Origin: Misgurnus anguillicaudatus
Taxonomy: Eukaryota > Chordata > Actinopteri > Cypriniformes > Cobitidae
Length of the DNA stretch: 64,000 bases
Reading direction: 5' to 3'
Assembly: GCF_027580225.2 (NCBI RefSeq)
Contig: NC_073354.2
Coordinates: 26,060,001 to 26,124,000, forward strand
Part shown: positions 1 through 12,010 of the stretch, piece by piece
How positions within the stretch are numbered: position 1 is the first letter of the stretch
Layout: every line of letters starts with the position of its first letter
Program-made: the position numbers and the translations under genes
The notes under the pieces: generated by a model
Databases searched by the model: none
What the model was told of the DNA's origin: nothing
The model's input: the letters and a program-made list of their open reading frames with translations, nothing else

Positions 1-307
1 TAGCTGTCCGACATCCTGCAAAAATAGAAGCTCTGCTTATTTGTTCCGGAGGGCTGCGAATGGCCGGAGCTGTGACGGATTCGGAAGGCAGTCAGTGGAA
101 ATACACACATTGACTTGAATGGAAACCGATTGTCTTTGATCTGCAGCCTTTCTGCAGTCGGTGGAAATCCGGGGTTACAGGCTGTGAGTCCGAAATGGGA
201 GGAGTTATGATAATGTCTGTCTTGTCTACATCATCAATCCCAAGAAGCAGGGCTGGACTGGGACAAAAATTCGGCCCTGGCATTTTGGCCCAAACCGGCC
301 CATACTA

Positions 308-764
308 CACTGCAAAAAATTATTTTCAAGAAAAATAATCTTAGTATTTTTGTCTTGTTTTCAGTAAAAATATCTAAAAATTCTTAAATTAAAATGCTTT
401 TTCTTGATGAAAATTACCCAAGAAAATAAGTCTAGTTTTTAGACCAAAAGTATTAAATTTAAGTGATTTTGTGCATAAAACAAGCAAAAAAAATCTTCCA
501 ATAAGCAAAAAATCTTGAACATTTTCTTAAAAACTAAATTCAAAAAATTCCCCAATCTTACACCATGGGCAGATTTTTTTTGCTTGTTTTATGAACAAAA
601 TCACTTACATTTAAAATGTTTGGTGTAAAAACTAGACTTATTTTCTTGGGTCATTTTGCTCATTAAGAAAAACCATCTTATTTTAAGAATTTTTAGATAT
701 TTTTTTCTGAAAACAAGACAAAAATACTAGGAGTTTTTTTCTTGAAAATCATTTTTTTGCAGTG
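308..764. mobile_element. Palindromic TA-flanked MITE nested in the hAT
   Basis: This is a long imperfect palindrome starting CACTGCAAAAAA and ending TTTTTTTGCAGTG, with TA on both sides (306-307 and 765-766). The arms share matching blocks such as AAGAAAATAAGTCTAGTTTT. TA duplication suggests mobilisation by a Tc1/mariner-type transposase. It is AT-rich and has no coding potential. Confidence 0.8.
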
Positions 765-897
765 TATAATTACAAATACAACCCATCTTTGCACGCCTTT
801 AAATATGTAGCAATAGCAACTCCAATTCCATAAAAGCACTAAACTCAATTAATAGCAGAAAAGAGTGAGAGTTGACACAACACACACTTCTAGAACA

Positions 898-950
898 TGT
901 TATTTATTAGTTTAGTTTGGTTTGGTTTGGTTTGGTTTGGTTTAGTAATC
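898..950. repeat. TTTGG pentanucleotide simple repeat
   Basis: A short run of TTTGG units (about five clean copies, with TTTAG variants at the edges) lies inside the hAT element. Confidence 0.7.
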
Positions 951-2234
951 CACACTTATGAAACCTAAAACAAGCTATAAGCAATTGGCAAAATTTGGCA
1001 TTGAATTGCTGACTTTTTACAAAATACAAGTCCTGCTTACAGTAATATTGAAAACTGATTATTACTTGCAGTACTTACAGGAAGTATTCACTACATTAAC
1101 TGAACTAAACTTGTGTGATTACAGTAATAAAGATTTTTAAGATTATCTGTCAAGTGTGTTGTTATATACAATAAACATATCTTTTTCTGTAAGCAGATCT
1201 CCTGGATTGTTTGATTTTGCTTGAAGAGAAATGATACGTTTTAAAACAGACAATCAATGAAAAATCTACGAATCAGATACAATCTCGTAGTCACAGAGCA
1301 AAGAGTGCAATTATTTTATTGCAGCTTTATCACCATAATTTTGTGTTTTGTGTTTTATCAAAGGGTATCTATCTAAACTTGTGTTCTGAAAGCAGTTCTG
1401 CTTACCGCACGCACGTATCTCTCGTCTCTCTCCCTCTCCTCACTGACACACTTTGCGTGCTGGTGCTGCGCTGCCAGTGCCACCATCATCATCATCACCA
1501 CCAGTGACGCGAGTTGAAGGTCCTGCTGTGTTATTTTACCACATTTTGCAGCATCTGCTGAAGAGCCTGTTTCTTTTGTCGCGCAGTTTATCTGCGCCTC
1601 CCTTGCGTGTTATCTCCATCTCTCTCTCTCTATTTTGACACATGAACTGACCGACGACGCATGCTCGCTTGCACAGAGACCAAAGCGGTGATTGGGCCAG
1701 CTTAATGTCAATCAAAAATAACCAATGGGCTGCTGCTGAGTGGGCCGGTCTATCTAGGGAAAACAGACGATGAATGGGCTGGGCAGTCATTGGGCCAGCT
1801 TAATGTCATTAAAAAAAATAACCAATGGGGTGCTGCTTAAATGTCAGTGGGCCGGTCTGTCTAGAAAAAAAGACGCTAACTGGGCTGCTCAGCAGACAAA
1901 GATAGTATGAGATGTAGTGGCCCCAAAAGTACGTCGGCCCACCGGGAAACTGCCCGGTGTGCCAGATGGCCAGTCCGCCCCTGCCAAGAAGTAAACTGTT
2001 GCCTACAATCCGTGTGTTTGTTGGAGTCCAAGAAAAGACATTTACGTTGGAGACGATAACTCGTGTCATTGTTTACTTCGGGGTTTGTACATTTTGCATA
2101 TCGTTAACATGTACTAATACACACTAACACACCAAAGGAAATTTAAAAATGTGAATTGGACAATAGGTGCTCTTTAACACATGCCTCAATCCAAAGTGAC
2201 TGAAAATGCATTCAAGCTTTACATTTTTATCAGC

Positions 2235-2438
2235 ATTTTTATTTTATCAAAATAAAATTCTGCCATTATCTACTCAATCTCATACTGTTATAAACCTATA
2301 TGAGTTTCTTTATTTTGTTGAAAACAAAGAAAGATATTTTAATAAATGATGGAAAGCACATGGTACCCATTGACTTCCATAGTATTTGTTTTTCTATGGT
2401 ATTTGAATTTTGTTTTCTGGGTGAACTATCCCTTTAAG
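2235..2438. repeat. Degenerate copy of the fish 'AAAGGGATAGTTCACCC' repeat
   Basis: The right end, GGGTGAACTATCCCTTTAA, and an internal block resembling TATGAGTTTCTTT...GTTGAA match a very common interspersed DNA repeat of cyprinid genomes, recognised from memory. The left end is eroded. It supports a fish, probably cypriniform, source. Confidence 0.6.
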
Positions 2439-2564
2439 TTTTGTAGCCTACTTGGTGGTGGTAGCTGCCCTATACAAGTCAAGCAGTGTCTTCATTGGCT
2501 AAGATCCTGAGATTTAAACTGCTTAGAAAGACCTCTGTTTAAATGCTGTTACATGAGCTCAGTT

Positions 2565-3010
2565 TTAAAGGGGACATATTATGAGATTTTTTTTAAGATG
2601 TAAAATAAGTCTAAAATAGGTCTGAGCAAAAGTGTGCCGTTTTGGGTGTGTCATTTAAAATGCAAATGAGCGGATGAAGTGCAACCACTGATCACAATGA
2701 TGGTGGTTTGTTGCAATTGAAACTCTATTGTGCTGTCAAATATTTTATCTCTCTCTTTCTCTCCATACTAAATGGTTGTGCTGTGGTTGGATAGTGCAGA
2801 TAAAGGGGGCGGTATTACCTTATTCTGACATCACAATAAGGGCCAAATTACAATGACCTATTTTTTCACATGCTTGCAGAAAATGGTTTACCAAAACTAA
2901 GTTATTGGGTTGATCTTTTTAACATTTTCTAGGTTGATAGAAGCACTGGGGACACAATTATAGCACTTAAACATGGAAAAAGTCAGATTTTCATAATATG
3001 TCCCCTTTAA
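2565..3010. repeat. TTAAAGGGGACATAT-family interspersed repeat, copy 1
   Basis: It begins TTAAAGGGGACATATTATGA and ends TCATAATATGTCCCCTTTAA, so the termini are inverted repeats with TTAA at the edges. Internal landmarks (GTTTTGGGTGTGTC, TTAAAATGCAAATGAGC, TGCTGTGGTTGGATAGTGC) recur in copies at 30338-30850 and 61838-62275. Confidence 0.8.
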
Positions 3011-3661
3011 AGGAATGCTGGATTAAGCATACGCTTTGCCAGGATTAGGAGCGAGGCCACAAAGAGAGCTCTTTATTTGACATATTCACAGGCGTCTGAC
3101 GCTTAACTCCACCCAAGTCTTTTCCATCTTAATTTTCTTCTGTTTAGCCAACAGGAGATCTGTGGTCACAGTCTGTCCGAGACCACTCACATATAGTGCA
3201 CTCCACTGTATTGAGTGTTTACTATAGTGATGTTTGAAACCTAAGTGAATAATTTAGGGCTACTACACTGAGCTAACGTTACTGTGTAAAATTAATGTAT
3301 ACAATTAATTAGCTACAAATCCTTGAATTCTTGCCTGATTGCCAAACCTTTGTCTAAAGCAGATAAAGATGATCTTCATCTCTTTCTTGTCTTTGACTTG
3401 CCAAATTTGTTTATGTTTTAAGGTATTTGTTCTAGAGGTCAGTTTAGCCACTAGCCTGACTGATCGTTTGTAAAATGAGCCATCATTAGTCGTCAAAGAC
3501 TACTTGTTCTCTAAGGGGGGTGTGGTGGTATTCGCCCTTTACCAAAATGTAGTAGCTGATGCAACCTGGAAAAAAGTGTTTTAGTGCACTTTGAGACTAA
3601 GAAACACAATTTATTGCACAGGTTATGTCAGGTTTAATTGTTAGTCATTATATGTTGTGAT
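3011..3661. other. Intergenic; faint copy of a repeat shared with ankef1 intron 1
   Basis: No gene is seen. Around 3245-3450 the words CTACACTGAGCTAACGTTAC, GCCAAACCT and GTCAGTTTAGCCACTA recur in the same order at about 51590-51800, so an old interspersed repeat is present with unclear ends. Confidence 0.45.
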
Positions 3662-4145
3662 TAGGGATGCACCGAATCCAGGATTTGGATTCGGCCGAAT
3701 ACTGGGCTTTTTGACAGGGTTTGGTTTCGGACGAATCTTAGATTTTTTTCCCCACCGAACCGAATCCTAGGCTTGCGCTACGCTGGTCGACATCACGCGG
3801 CTGTTGATTACATACATCGGTGAGCCTTCGGGGGAGTTCACATTTCGTGGACGCATGTTGAAAAAACTAGCGCACCACACCGCATTGCTTTCATAGGCTT
3901 ATGGTAATTGTCAAAATAGTTTTTCCCACTTGTCATCCTGGCATAATGTTGCCTATCCTTTTTTTTAACAATAAAATGAAAAATACACTGCTGTGGTCGT
4001 TGTTTACTTCATTAATGTGTTTTACTGTGTTAATGGAATAAGGATGCGAGTAGGATTCGATATTTGGTTTCGGATTCGGCCAAATCTTAAACAGTGGATT
4101 CGGTATTCGGCCGAACCCAAAAAATCTGGATTCGGTGCATCCCTA
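3662..4145. mobile_element. Non-autonomous hAT (TAGGGATGCACCGAATCC ends)
   Basis: The terminal inverted repeats TAGGGATGCACCGAATCC and its exact complement bound the element. The 8 bp duplication GTTGTGAT occurs at 3654-3661 and 4146-4153. The subterminal zones are rich in TTCGGCCGAA-type palindromes. It is 484 bp with no coding region. Confidence 0.9.
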
Positions 4146-4153
4146 GTTGTGAT

Positions 4154-5104
4154 TTTAGCCAGCAATCTTAGAGATATTGTTCTTCTAATTTAATAGGACT
4201 TGTATGACTGAAATTGCTACCTGGAGGTGCTGTAAACATGGCTGCCGAATGCAGAGATTTTGCAAAATAGACTTTGGCAACTGGTAATTACTGGCCAGAT
4301 CAATGAGACTTAACACAGGACCGGATCTGGCCAGTAGTGGCAGATGACTTATTTTCCGAGGTGCGCAAATTTAAAATATGTGAGAGTTTAGTTCCAAAAT
4401 GCAATAAATCCATTTTGACTAATTTCGGTAAAAATGCGTTTTCTAAACCAAGAAAGTGACAAGATGAAAAACACTATTTTCTGTTACAAACTTTCACATA
4501 GCATCTATAGGTTAAAATAACATAAAAAATTCAAATCCATAATTTTATTTTCAAAAATTTATTATAAAAACAGATTATTTTATCTGCAAAATGTATTAAA
4601 TCCATGACAATTGTTTTTTAAAAATGCTATAAATCTATTGGGTCAATATATAAATGTGCATTCATCTTTGTCATGTTATATTTATTTAGTTGACTAGTGG
4701 TAAACGCTGATAAAAAAACATTAATGGCATTAACCAAAACATTTACTTTGTCATATTAAGAACACTGTCATTGCTGCTGTTATCCTCTGGATGTCTTCAC
4801 TGAACTTTTTTGACAGCAATCAGTTGTAAAATATTTTGGGCCCTCGAGTAAAATAATGGAAAGTGTTTTAATTTGTAAGCATGACAGAAGGTTAATGCTG
4901 TCGTGTGAGAACAAGCAACAGCCGTCACTTTTCCTTCGCCCGAGTGCCTCTCACGTAAATTATTAGATTTTGATGGCTTACGTTTCTTCCCGGCCACAGA
5001 AAACAACCACAAGTTTATCAATGCCATCAAAAGTATTATTTTGTTTTTGATTGTTTGTTGATCATGAAGTACAAAGTAGATCGTTTATCACATTTTCTAC
5101 ATTT
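4154..5104. other. Intergenic, nothing recognised
   Basis: AT-rich unique-looking sequence. No splice-bounded open frame, RNA gene or clear repeat boundary was found. Confidence 0.5.
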
Positions 5105-5367
5105 TGTACTATTTTCGTCAAATCCAAGTATAGTTAAGTGTATTCAATTATGTCTTAACTTCAACTTAACATCTATTTGACTACACTTCAAGTGTAAATA
5201 GTATACTTAAATTGAACAACTTTTTTTAAACTTCAAGTGCACTAAAATACACTACTGAAAATCAAGATTCATGAGCAATTCAGCAGACTTTACAGTACAA
5301 TTGCATTGTATTGCCATTCTAATGGAAGTACACTTAAAAGGCATTGCCGCGCAAATTATAGTTGTGT

Positions 5368-5852
5368 TTAACTCTTTCGCCGCCATTGACGAGATATCTC
5401 GTCAATAAGAGAAAACGCTTCCCCGCCAATGACGAGATTTTCCGCAATACCGCTATTATCCACCAGGTGGCGCACTTCCGCAACTTACACAACCCGGAAG
5501 TAGCGCCTCACGTGAAAGAGAAAGAACTCCGTATATGTTTTAAAGATCGCTCTGCACCTGATCTATATCAAAAGTCCTTCACAAAAATTGAATTATCCCA
5601 GCTTTTTGCTCAAAATTGGGTGTTTTTGAAGAAACCTACCCATGTTTGAGAGGTGATTACGAGAGAACTACTGAAGGTAGGATGAAACATTTTTTTTGTT
5701 TGAAAGTTCTGTTCTTTCATCTGATATATTGTTTGTTTATATATTTAAAGAAGAACATTTTCTGGAAGGCATTAAACTTTTCTGAAAATCATGAAAAATG
5801 CTGGTGCTGGCTGGCAACTTTTTTTTAAAAACGCTGGCGGGGAAAGAGTTAA
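5368..5852. mobile_element. TTAA-flanked MITE (AACTCTTTCSCCGCC ends)
   Basis: The left end TTAACTCTTTCGCCGCC and right end GGCGGGGAAAGAGTTAA are inverted repeats. They include TTAA at both edges, the target preference of piggyBac and Kolobok-type elements. The left subterminal has GACGAGATATCTCGTC hairpins. The short open frames inside (5362-5649, 5616-5828) are not genes. The flanks (about 5105-5367 and 5853-5895) look like an older element rich in AAGTATACT/AGTACACTT words that it split. Confidence 0.75.
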
Positions 5853-5890
5853 GTACATTTTTTCACCATACACTAAAGTATACTACTTTT

Positions 5891-6185
5891 TTACCTGGGT
5901 GCACACGCATCGAAAGGGTTTATGATAAAAGAGACCACGCTTGTGTTTGCCAGATACTCGCTTAATATCGTGTGTAATCTGAGTGTGTTGCGAGTATTTT
6001 GTGAATGTGAGTGTCTCTTTAATCATAAACCCATTCAACGTATGTGCAACAGGCACATATTTTGACACGACTAATGAACCACATGGTTTACATAACGCAA
6101 CAAACACATATTTTGACATGACTAGCCACACACATGACACTTCAAACACATTTTGAATTCGCACCCCTTGGAAGAGATCCACTGG
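5891..6185. repeat. Interspersed repeat with CACATATTTTGAC words
   Basis: The motif AACACATATTTTGACA and the end TTGAATTCGCACCCCTTGG occur here. Near-identical wording in the same order occurs at about 15690-15800. The two copies define a fragmentary interspersed repeat of unknown class. Confidence 0.45.
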
Positions 6186-6249
6186 ATCTGGCAGTGTAGC
6201 TAAAGGATGTACTGTATTCGAGGACTTGGCATTAAATGATCCGCGCACA

Positions 6250-7153
6250 CTTACTGGTAACCAAGAAGAGAATGATTGTTTAAAGTCTCCCTGGGTATTT
6301 TTGTTTTCCAGTGATGATTAAAGTTGTCTTGTTTTTGCGGTCAGTGTGTAGATCCATATCACTACATTTACAGTAATATCATTTAAGACTTCTGCACACT
6401 CACATAGACCGGCACAGTGCTGTTAAATTTATTGCTGGAATTGAGCGTGTTAGACAGACGTAGGCCTGCTCTCGATCAGTGTGAGGCATTCATGCCTTCT
6501 TTACTGCACCACCTGCATCTGATAAATATCAGTGTAAAGGATGACATTAAAGAGAACAAACGACCTATATCTAAATATGCTTCTCGTCCATGTGGCAGTT
6601 CATTATTGTGGTACTCAGACATTACCTTAAAAGTACAGGACTGCAGCAGTTTTGGCTAGGAGAAAAACTTGGATGCAACGTTTTGTGTAACTTTTGGGGT
6701 TGAAATATAGAAGAAGAAACCTGGATATGGCATGTTTCAGTGACAAGGGAAATATTTCTTAGAAAACCATAAAGCTGTTCAACAACTGACAATCCAGTGT
6801 CTGAGCGTTAAAGTCTCAAGTGTTTAATGTTCTCCTCGACTGACCTGTATGTTGTGCAAGGACAAACCATGGTAGTTTTGAGTCAACAACCTTAACTGTA
6901 AATGGCATGTGATTTAAAACACTGAAGCGGCTGGAAATAATGGAAACAACGATTGGCATATTGGGAAAGGCACACAGAATGCATTAGTAGCTGCTAATGT
7001 TAAAAACTGTTCCTCTAGCTCAACTAGTAAAGTTTTGTGTTAGAAACTGTTGACAGTAACTGACACTGACTAAAGTGAAAAACAAGAAATCATGAGTTTC
7101 AGCTATAAGGCACACCATGCTAACCAGCCAATAGGTTGGCTGTGTCCGAAACG
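6250..7153. other. Intergenic, nothing recognised
   Basis: No gene, RNA or clear repeat was seen in this stretch. The open frame at 6417-6659 has no family resemblance and no splice context. Confidence 0.45.
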
Positions 7154-7161
7154 CCTACTTC

Positions 7162-7612
7162 TAGGGCTGGGCAAAAAAATATTTTTTGATTAAATGTTTT
7201 TTTATATGGTCGATAAATCGATTTTTCCCCCATATTTATTTCCGCAAACATTGAACGTAAGATTAACGTAAGGTTAATCTAATTACTAGTCTTCTCTACT
7301 AGATGTGAGCCTGTCATTCATTCATTCCGTCTATATTCTAATATATAATATATAATATAAAATATATATAAATATATAATATAAAATATATATAAATATA
7401 TAATATAAAATATGTAATATAATTTTCTAATATAATATAATATAATATTCTATATAATCTATATTCATTGAGTTGAATCGAGAATCGAGTATAAAAACCG
7501 GCCCCAAAAATCGGAATAGAAAATCGAACTGAGAATCGAAATTGAATTGATTTGATAGCTTGTGAATCGAAATTGAATTGATCTGGAACATTTGAATCGA
7601 TACCCAGCCCTA
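7162..7612. mobile_element. Non-autonomous hAT (TAGGGCTGGGC ends)
   Basis: TAGGGCTGGG at the left and CCCAGCCCTA at the right are inverted repeats. The flanking octamers CCTACTTC and CCTATTCC match at 6 of 8 bases, consistent with an aged 8 bp duplication. The interior carries a TATATAATATAAAA low-complexity block (about 7335-7460) and several ATCGATTTT/AATCGA words. Confidence 0.75.
7335..7460. repeat. AT-rich microsatellite
   Basis: Irregular TATAATATAAAATATATA repeats lie inside the hAT relic. Confidence 0.8.
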
Positions 7613-7630
7613 CCTATTCCATACTATAGG

Positions 7631-7834
7631 TCAAGGGGGTCCACTCCTGCTCCTGGAGGGCCGGTGTCTCTGCAGAGTTTTATTCCAACCCTAATCAAAC
7701 ACACCTGATCCAGCTAATCAAGGTCTTACTAGGCAGACTAGATACTTTGAGGCAGGTGTGTTGAGGGAAGTTTTAGCTAAACTCTGCAGGACACAGGCCC
7801 TCCAGGAGCAGGAGTGGACACCCCTGACCTGACT
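7631..7834. mobile_element. Palindromic MITE (GTCCACTCCTGCTCCTGGAG)
   Basis: Left-arm words CCACTCCTGCTCCTGGAGGG and CTGCAGAGTTT are mirrored by AAACTCTGCAG and CCCTCCAGGAGCAGGAGTGG at the right. The whole unit folds into one roughly 200 bp hairpin. I recognise this as a widespread teleost MITE. Confidence 0.8.
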
Positions 7835-8580
7835 TTGGACACACCTGCTATAGGTGAAAAGCAGTAGGCGAGGTGAGTATGTCCAAATTCATAGAATTCC
7901 AAAAATAGTAAGCGAAAAGTATCCGGATGACCTACTACTTCCAGCATGATCCAGAAGTGTTCATTCAATGGACCCTTTGCTATCCCGTGAGCCACAGGGA
8001 GAGGAGTTATCCAACGAAGAAGAAGAAGACTGTTTAAACGTTCGTTAAGTAGGTACTTCATCTAATTCACTACTAACTGTCACGGACGCAGCCAAGGATT
8101 TGCAAGTTAAGTTTATCCAACCCATCACTATGATTTAAAGCAGCATGCAGCCCAGCATGCAACCCACTGATAAACTGGGACATGATAAATTCAATGGAAG
8201 CTTCTGGTTGTGAATCCTCTTATTGCGTCTGTCTTTTCTCACTATGACCATGTTCACCAACTCCCCCAAGCTTCTGATTTAGATCAAAAATAATGACTAG
8301 CCGTGAGGCTTTACATCTGTTTGTGTTGTTCTGAGGACATCTCTTATAGTGGAGGTCCTGCCCTATCTCAGAGAACCAAGGATAAAATCATCAATTATTC
8401 AGTCAAGATGAATTACACGTCTCTGTTGTTCCGCGAATGCCTGTGTTATCTTTTATTGTGGGATGTACCGAATGTCCGCATTTCAGGGTTGTGTGTTTTT
8501 GCTACATATTTTGCGAATGTTTTTAATGACCAGACTGAATGGTCTGTCAAGACGGTCATGGGAAAGATAAAGTTTAAAAT
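7835..8580. other. Intergenic, nothing recognised
   Basis: No supported gene or repeat boundary. The open frame on the minus strand through 7777-8061 is partly the adjacent MITE read through and is not a gene. Confidence 0.45.
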
Positions 8581-9494
8581 GTCACACATGCTTTCAAAGT
8601 AATTACTATAAAAAAATGTTGTTGGTTTAACTTAAAAATATTAGTTGACCCAAAAAAGTTGTGTACAAATTTATAATGATATGTTAAAAAAATTATTTGA
8701 TTGGATAAAATTGATATGTGTAAAAAACGTATAAAAATTTTATGGCAACCATATAACTTACTCTTTATAGTTAAACCAACGTTTTTAAAAGTCGTGTCAT
8801 AGTCATGCAAAATTTGATTAATGTATTTGTGTCCATGGCACAAAATTCTGCTTTTTTCGTACCTTGAGCACGAATGTCTTTTTCGTGACACTATTTTTAT
8901 AAATAGTTCTCGTGTCCGTGGTACGACTTTCTTTTTGTTTTATTTTATGTATTGTTTTCCCATATTATTTTTTATTTTCTTATCATTCTCGCTTGGGGTT
9001 GGGGTTAGAATCACTTTCTGTTACATTTTTAGACATCCTAAGCGAAACCCCAACTCCAGATGAGAATAGTTTTAAAAGCGGAAAAAAACATGTAGAGACC
9101 AATACATAAAACTACATCCTAACACAAACTAACAAGACAATGATTTAAAAAGAGAAAACAATACGTAAAATGACACGAAAAAACTTAATTTCGTGCCATG
9201 GACATGAATAAATTAATCACATTTTGCGTGACTATAGTGCGACTTTAAAAAAAAAGTTGGTTCAACTATAAAGAGCAAGTTATATAGTTGCCTTAAAAAT
9301 TTGAAAAGTTTTTTTACATATATCAATTCTACCCAATCAAATAATTTTTTTAACATATCAATATAAATTTGTACACTTTTTTCAGTCAAGTGATATTTTT
9401 AAGTTGAGTAAACTCACATTTTTAAGGCAACCACGTAACTTAAGTTAAAACAACTAATTATTTTTACAGTAATGACTTTGAAAGCATGTGTGAT
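8581..9494. repeat. Large inverted repeat, about 0.9 kb
   Basis: TCACACATGCTTTCAAAGTA at the left is mirrored by TGACTTTGAAAGCATGTGTGA at the right. Further mirrored blocks inside include ATAGTTAAACCAACGTTTTT against AAAAAGTTGGTTCAACTAT, and ATTTGATTGG against CCAATCAAAT. A second, inner mirrored pair (TTTGTGTCCATGGCAC / GTGCCATGGACATGAA) suggests two layers. A loose copy of the inner arm recurs at about 9518-9590. No transposase is seen; a long-TIR non-autonomous DNA element is most likely. Confidence 0.7.
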
Positions 9495-9599
9495 ATTTTA
9501 AGCTATATGGTAACGAAAAAGACATCCATGCTCAAGGCACAAAAAAAAGCTGAATTTCATGCCATGGACACAAATAAATTGATCAAATCTGGGATTATG

Positions 9600-11114
9600 T
9601 TGTGTAGGTTAATTTGTTTTGTAGAAGTTAAAAAAAATGTTTTGTGTGTACATCAAGGTGCTGTCACAGCCTTAGACAGACATAAATTAACTGGACAAAG
9701 GTCGACCTCTAAGTGTGTACGTGCAAAAAGGTGACGCATATTTCCTTTCGTTCTTCTTCATAAATTGTGGCAAGTGGAAGTAGGAAGTTCAAGGCTGATA
9801 TTTGCATTTCATGAGGGAACAACAAAGAGGATAAAGCTATAACTAAAGCAGGAACTGCACAACATCTGTTGACCTTGAAAGACTGAACAAAAATGGCAGG
9901 GATCATAACTTATATAAAACTTTTAAACTATTAAACCTTAAAAATAAGAAATTGCATGTAACATATAAGCAGCACAACAGAATATTGAAAAGTGTCACCC
10001 ATGCACATTTGCTTACCTAATTATTTCATTTTTGGCAAACTCTAAATACTTTAAACCTACTTGCCACAGAAATATTTTCCTTCAGACACAGTCTGTACTT
10101 TTGTACATTATTAATGTAGGGTGTCTGACCTCAAGATTGTTTACGTAGAATTAACAAAAAATGACCAAGCTTTTAGGCCAAACTAATGGGTCTTTAATCA
10201 GAAATAAAATACACAGTGGATATAAGCAAACATAAAGCAAGTCCTAGAACTTACAGATGTTTATATAAAGAGAAGTAATAGGCTGTCACACTTTACAGGG
10301 CAATACACAAAACATGGCATGAGATCATAATACGTCACATTCTGTTTTTGCCTCCCTCATGTATTGTGCACGATATATGCAGATGGTAGCAAGCTAAACT
10401 GACTATTCGTCATTTGTTCAGATCTTCTTTATAAAGAAAAGACACACCTCCAAAGAAAATGAATTCAGTTCCATAGTTCAGGTGCCTGTGTCAGATTCAG
10501 CCACCCCAACTTCCATAAAACACCACTGGCCGAAACAACGTCTTTGATCTCCTTCCGTAAAAAAACGTGACCGGTAATGTTTTAAGCCTAGTTTAGCCCT
10601 AAAAGTAGAGGAAGGAGCATTCAGTGCTTCTCTACAGCATTCCACACACAAGCCATCAATTCAAATCAGCCCACAGGGACCTGCAAGAAACCTATAAACC
10701 ATCTCAAGAGTGACAGTCAAGACCGAAGACATGCAGCGTGCTAGTTAGAATTTAAGGGGGATGTGATGCTTGGAGAACAATGAATCTTAAAGCGTGCCTT
10801 ATAGAATTAACTCGACTAACCAAAGAAACACTTGTCAGGGAGAACTAACGGGGTTAACAGGCACTACAAAAGCAGCCCGAGCATGCTTAACAAGTGAACG
10901 CATAGATGAGAGACACTTATTTCGTTTGATTCAAAAGCAAACATAACTGAGTAGGTGCAGCCTGATTTAAAATGCATCATAAAATGTTAATAATTCATAA
11001 AATGCATTATGAGTTTTTATAACAGTGGAGTAGAAGAACAAAAGAAGAAAAAGAAGTAAACATTTTATTGGGAAGGGTACTAGAATTTTGTTTAAAAGCC
11101 CCAGTTCTTATATA
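9600..11114. other. Intergenic, nothing recognised
   Basis: No exon, RNA gene or delimited repeat was seen. The short open frames on either strand lack family resemblance. Confidence 0.45.
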
Positions 11115-11349
11115 ATACAGGTTTCACATAGCATGGGTGCTAGCTGAACTTAGCCCCGCCCACAACAATTCAGGTCGGGAAGTTCGGTCTGGTGTCGCTC
11201 CGTTGTGGCGCAACTATGCTCGAACCAAAGCTGGTGGAACCAATTAAATTGTCAGGGAGGGCTTTATACAATGATGGACAGATGATCAACAGTAACGTAA
11301 TCAACCATGTCACCAAAGAGCGCTTGTGTTGAATCCCTTTACAACAAAG

Positions 11350-11640
11350 ATGGCTGCGGCTGGAAAATTTGAGATGTGAAGATTCTGCCATTGAGTCTGT
11401 TCTAGAAGATATCGACAGCACATTGATTTTAAAAGAGAAAACGTGATCAAGGCATTTGTTGATCGGAAAGATGTTTTTGCCGTCCCTCCTACGGGATCCG
11501 GCAAAAGTTTAATTTATCAGCTGGCACCGATGGTCACTGTCTGGGACACAACTAAAATGGGCATCACGGCAAAGCACGACAATGTGGATATAACTAGCGG
11601 TCGTTGCAGCTTCTTTTCAGAAACCCGTGGATGAAGTTTA
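11350..11640 (+). pseudogene. RecQ-helicase-like fragment (Walker A region), broken
   Basis: The translation shows KDVFAVPPTGSGKSLIYQLAP, a RecQ-type motif I with the GxGKS nucleotide-binding loop, preceded by residues like those before motif I in short intronless fish RecQ-like proteins. The upstream part starting at the ATG near 11352 (MAAAGKFE...) is in another frame and hits stops. The frame ends soon after motif I with no DEAD/H motif following, so it is a truncated, frameshifted relic. Flanking words (GCTCTGATTGGTTG, CTGACTAGAATTGAGTATGA) look like the end of a dispersed element, so it was probably carried by one. It is not a functional helicase. Confidence 0.6.
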
Positions 11641-12010
11641 TCTAACTTACAAATGGTAAGAAATAGTTTGACTGTATGATTTAGTAAATAACTCAGAATG
11701 TCATTATATGAAGGAAATGTTGTAAACATAGTAGGTGTCGATGTACGTTCGCTAACTCAGACTTAGTACAATCATAATGTTAGTCTCATTGTAGCGAAAT
11801 AACAACCAGGTCATGCTGCAAAAGGACAGACGCTATTTCAACATACGTCACACACTCGGTTGCTCTGATTGGTTGTAGGTCTATCCAATTGAGTGCAGAG
11901 GCATTTTTTGTCCTGGTTAGGTTGAAACACTCCCCATAATCACAGTCCAATGGAGCGGTATCAGACTCAAATTCTGACTAGAATTGAGTATGACAACGTC
12001 AGGCTAGGCT

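Larger units (their letters stand above)
248..1983. mobile_element. Non-autonomous hAT element, about 1.7 kb, with nested MITE
   Basis: The ends are CAGGGCTGGACTGG (left) and the reverse complement of CAGGGGCGGACTGG (right), about 13/14 matching. Exact 8 bp duplications CCAAGAAG flank the element at 240-247 and 1984-1991, which is the hAT signature. The left end has a GGCCCTGG stretch and the right end a run of GGCCC/GTGCCAGATGGCC typical of fish hATs. No transposase frame is seen. A palindromic MITE (308-764) is inserted 60 bp from the left end, so part of the length is secondary. Confidence 0.85.

Noticed and set aside
5362..5828. Two overlapping short frames as a small gene
   Set aside because: Inside a TTAA-flanked MITE with inverted ends.
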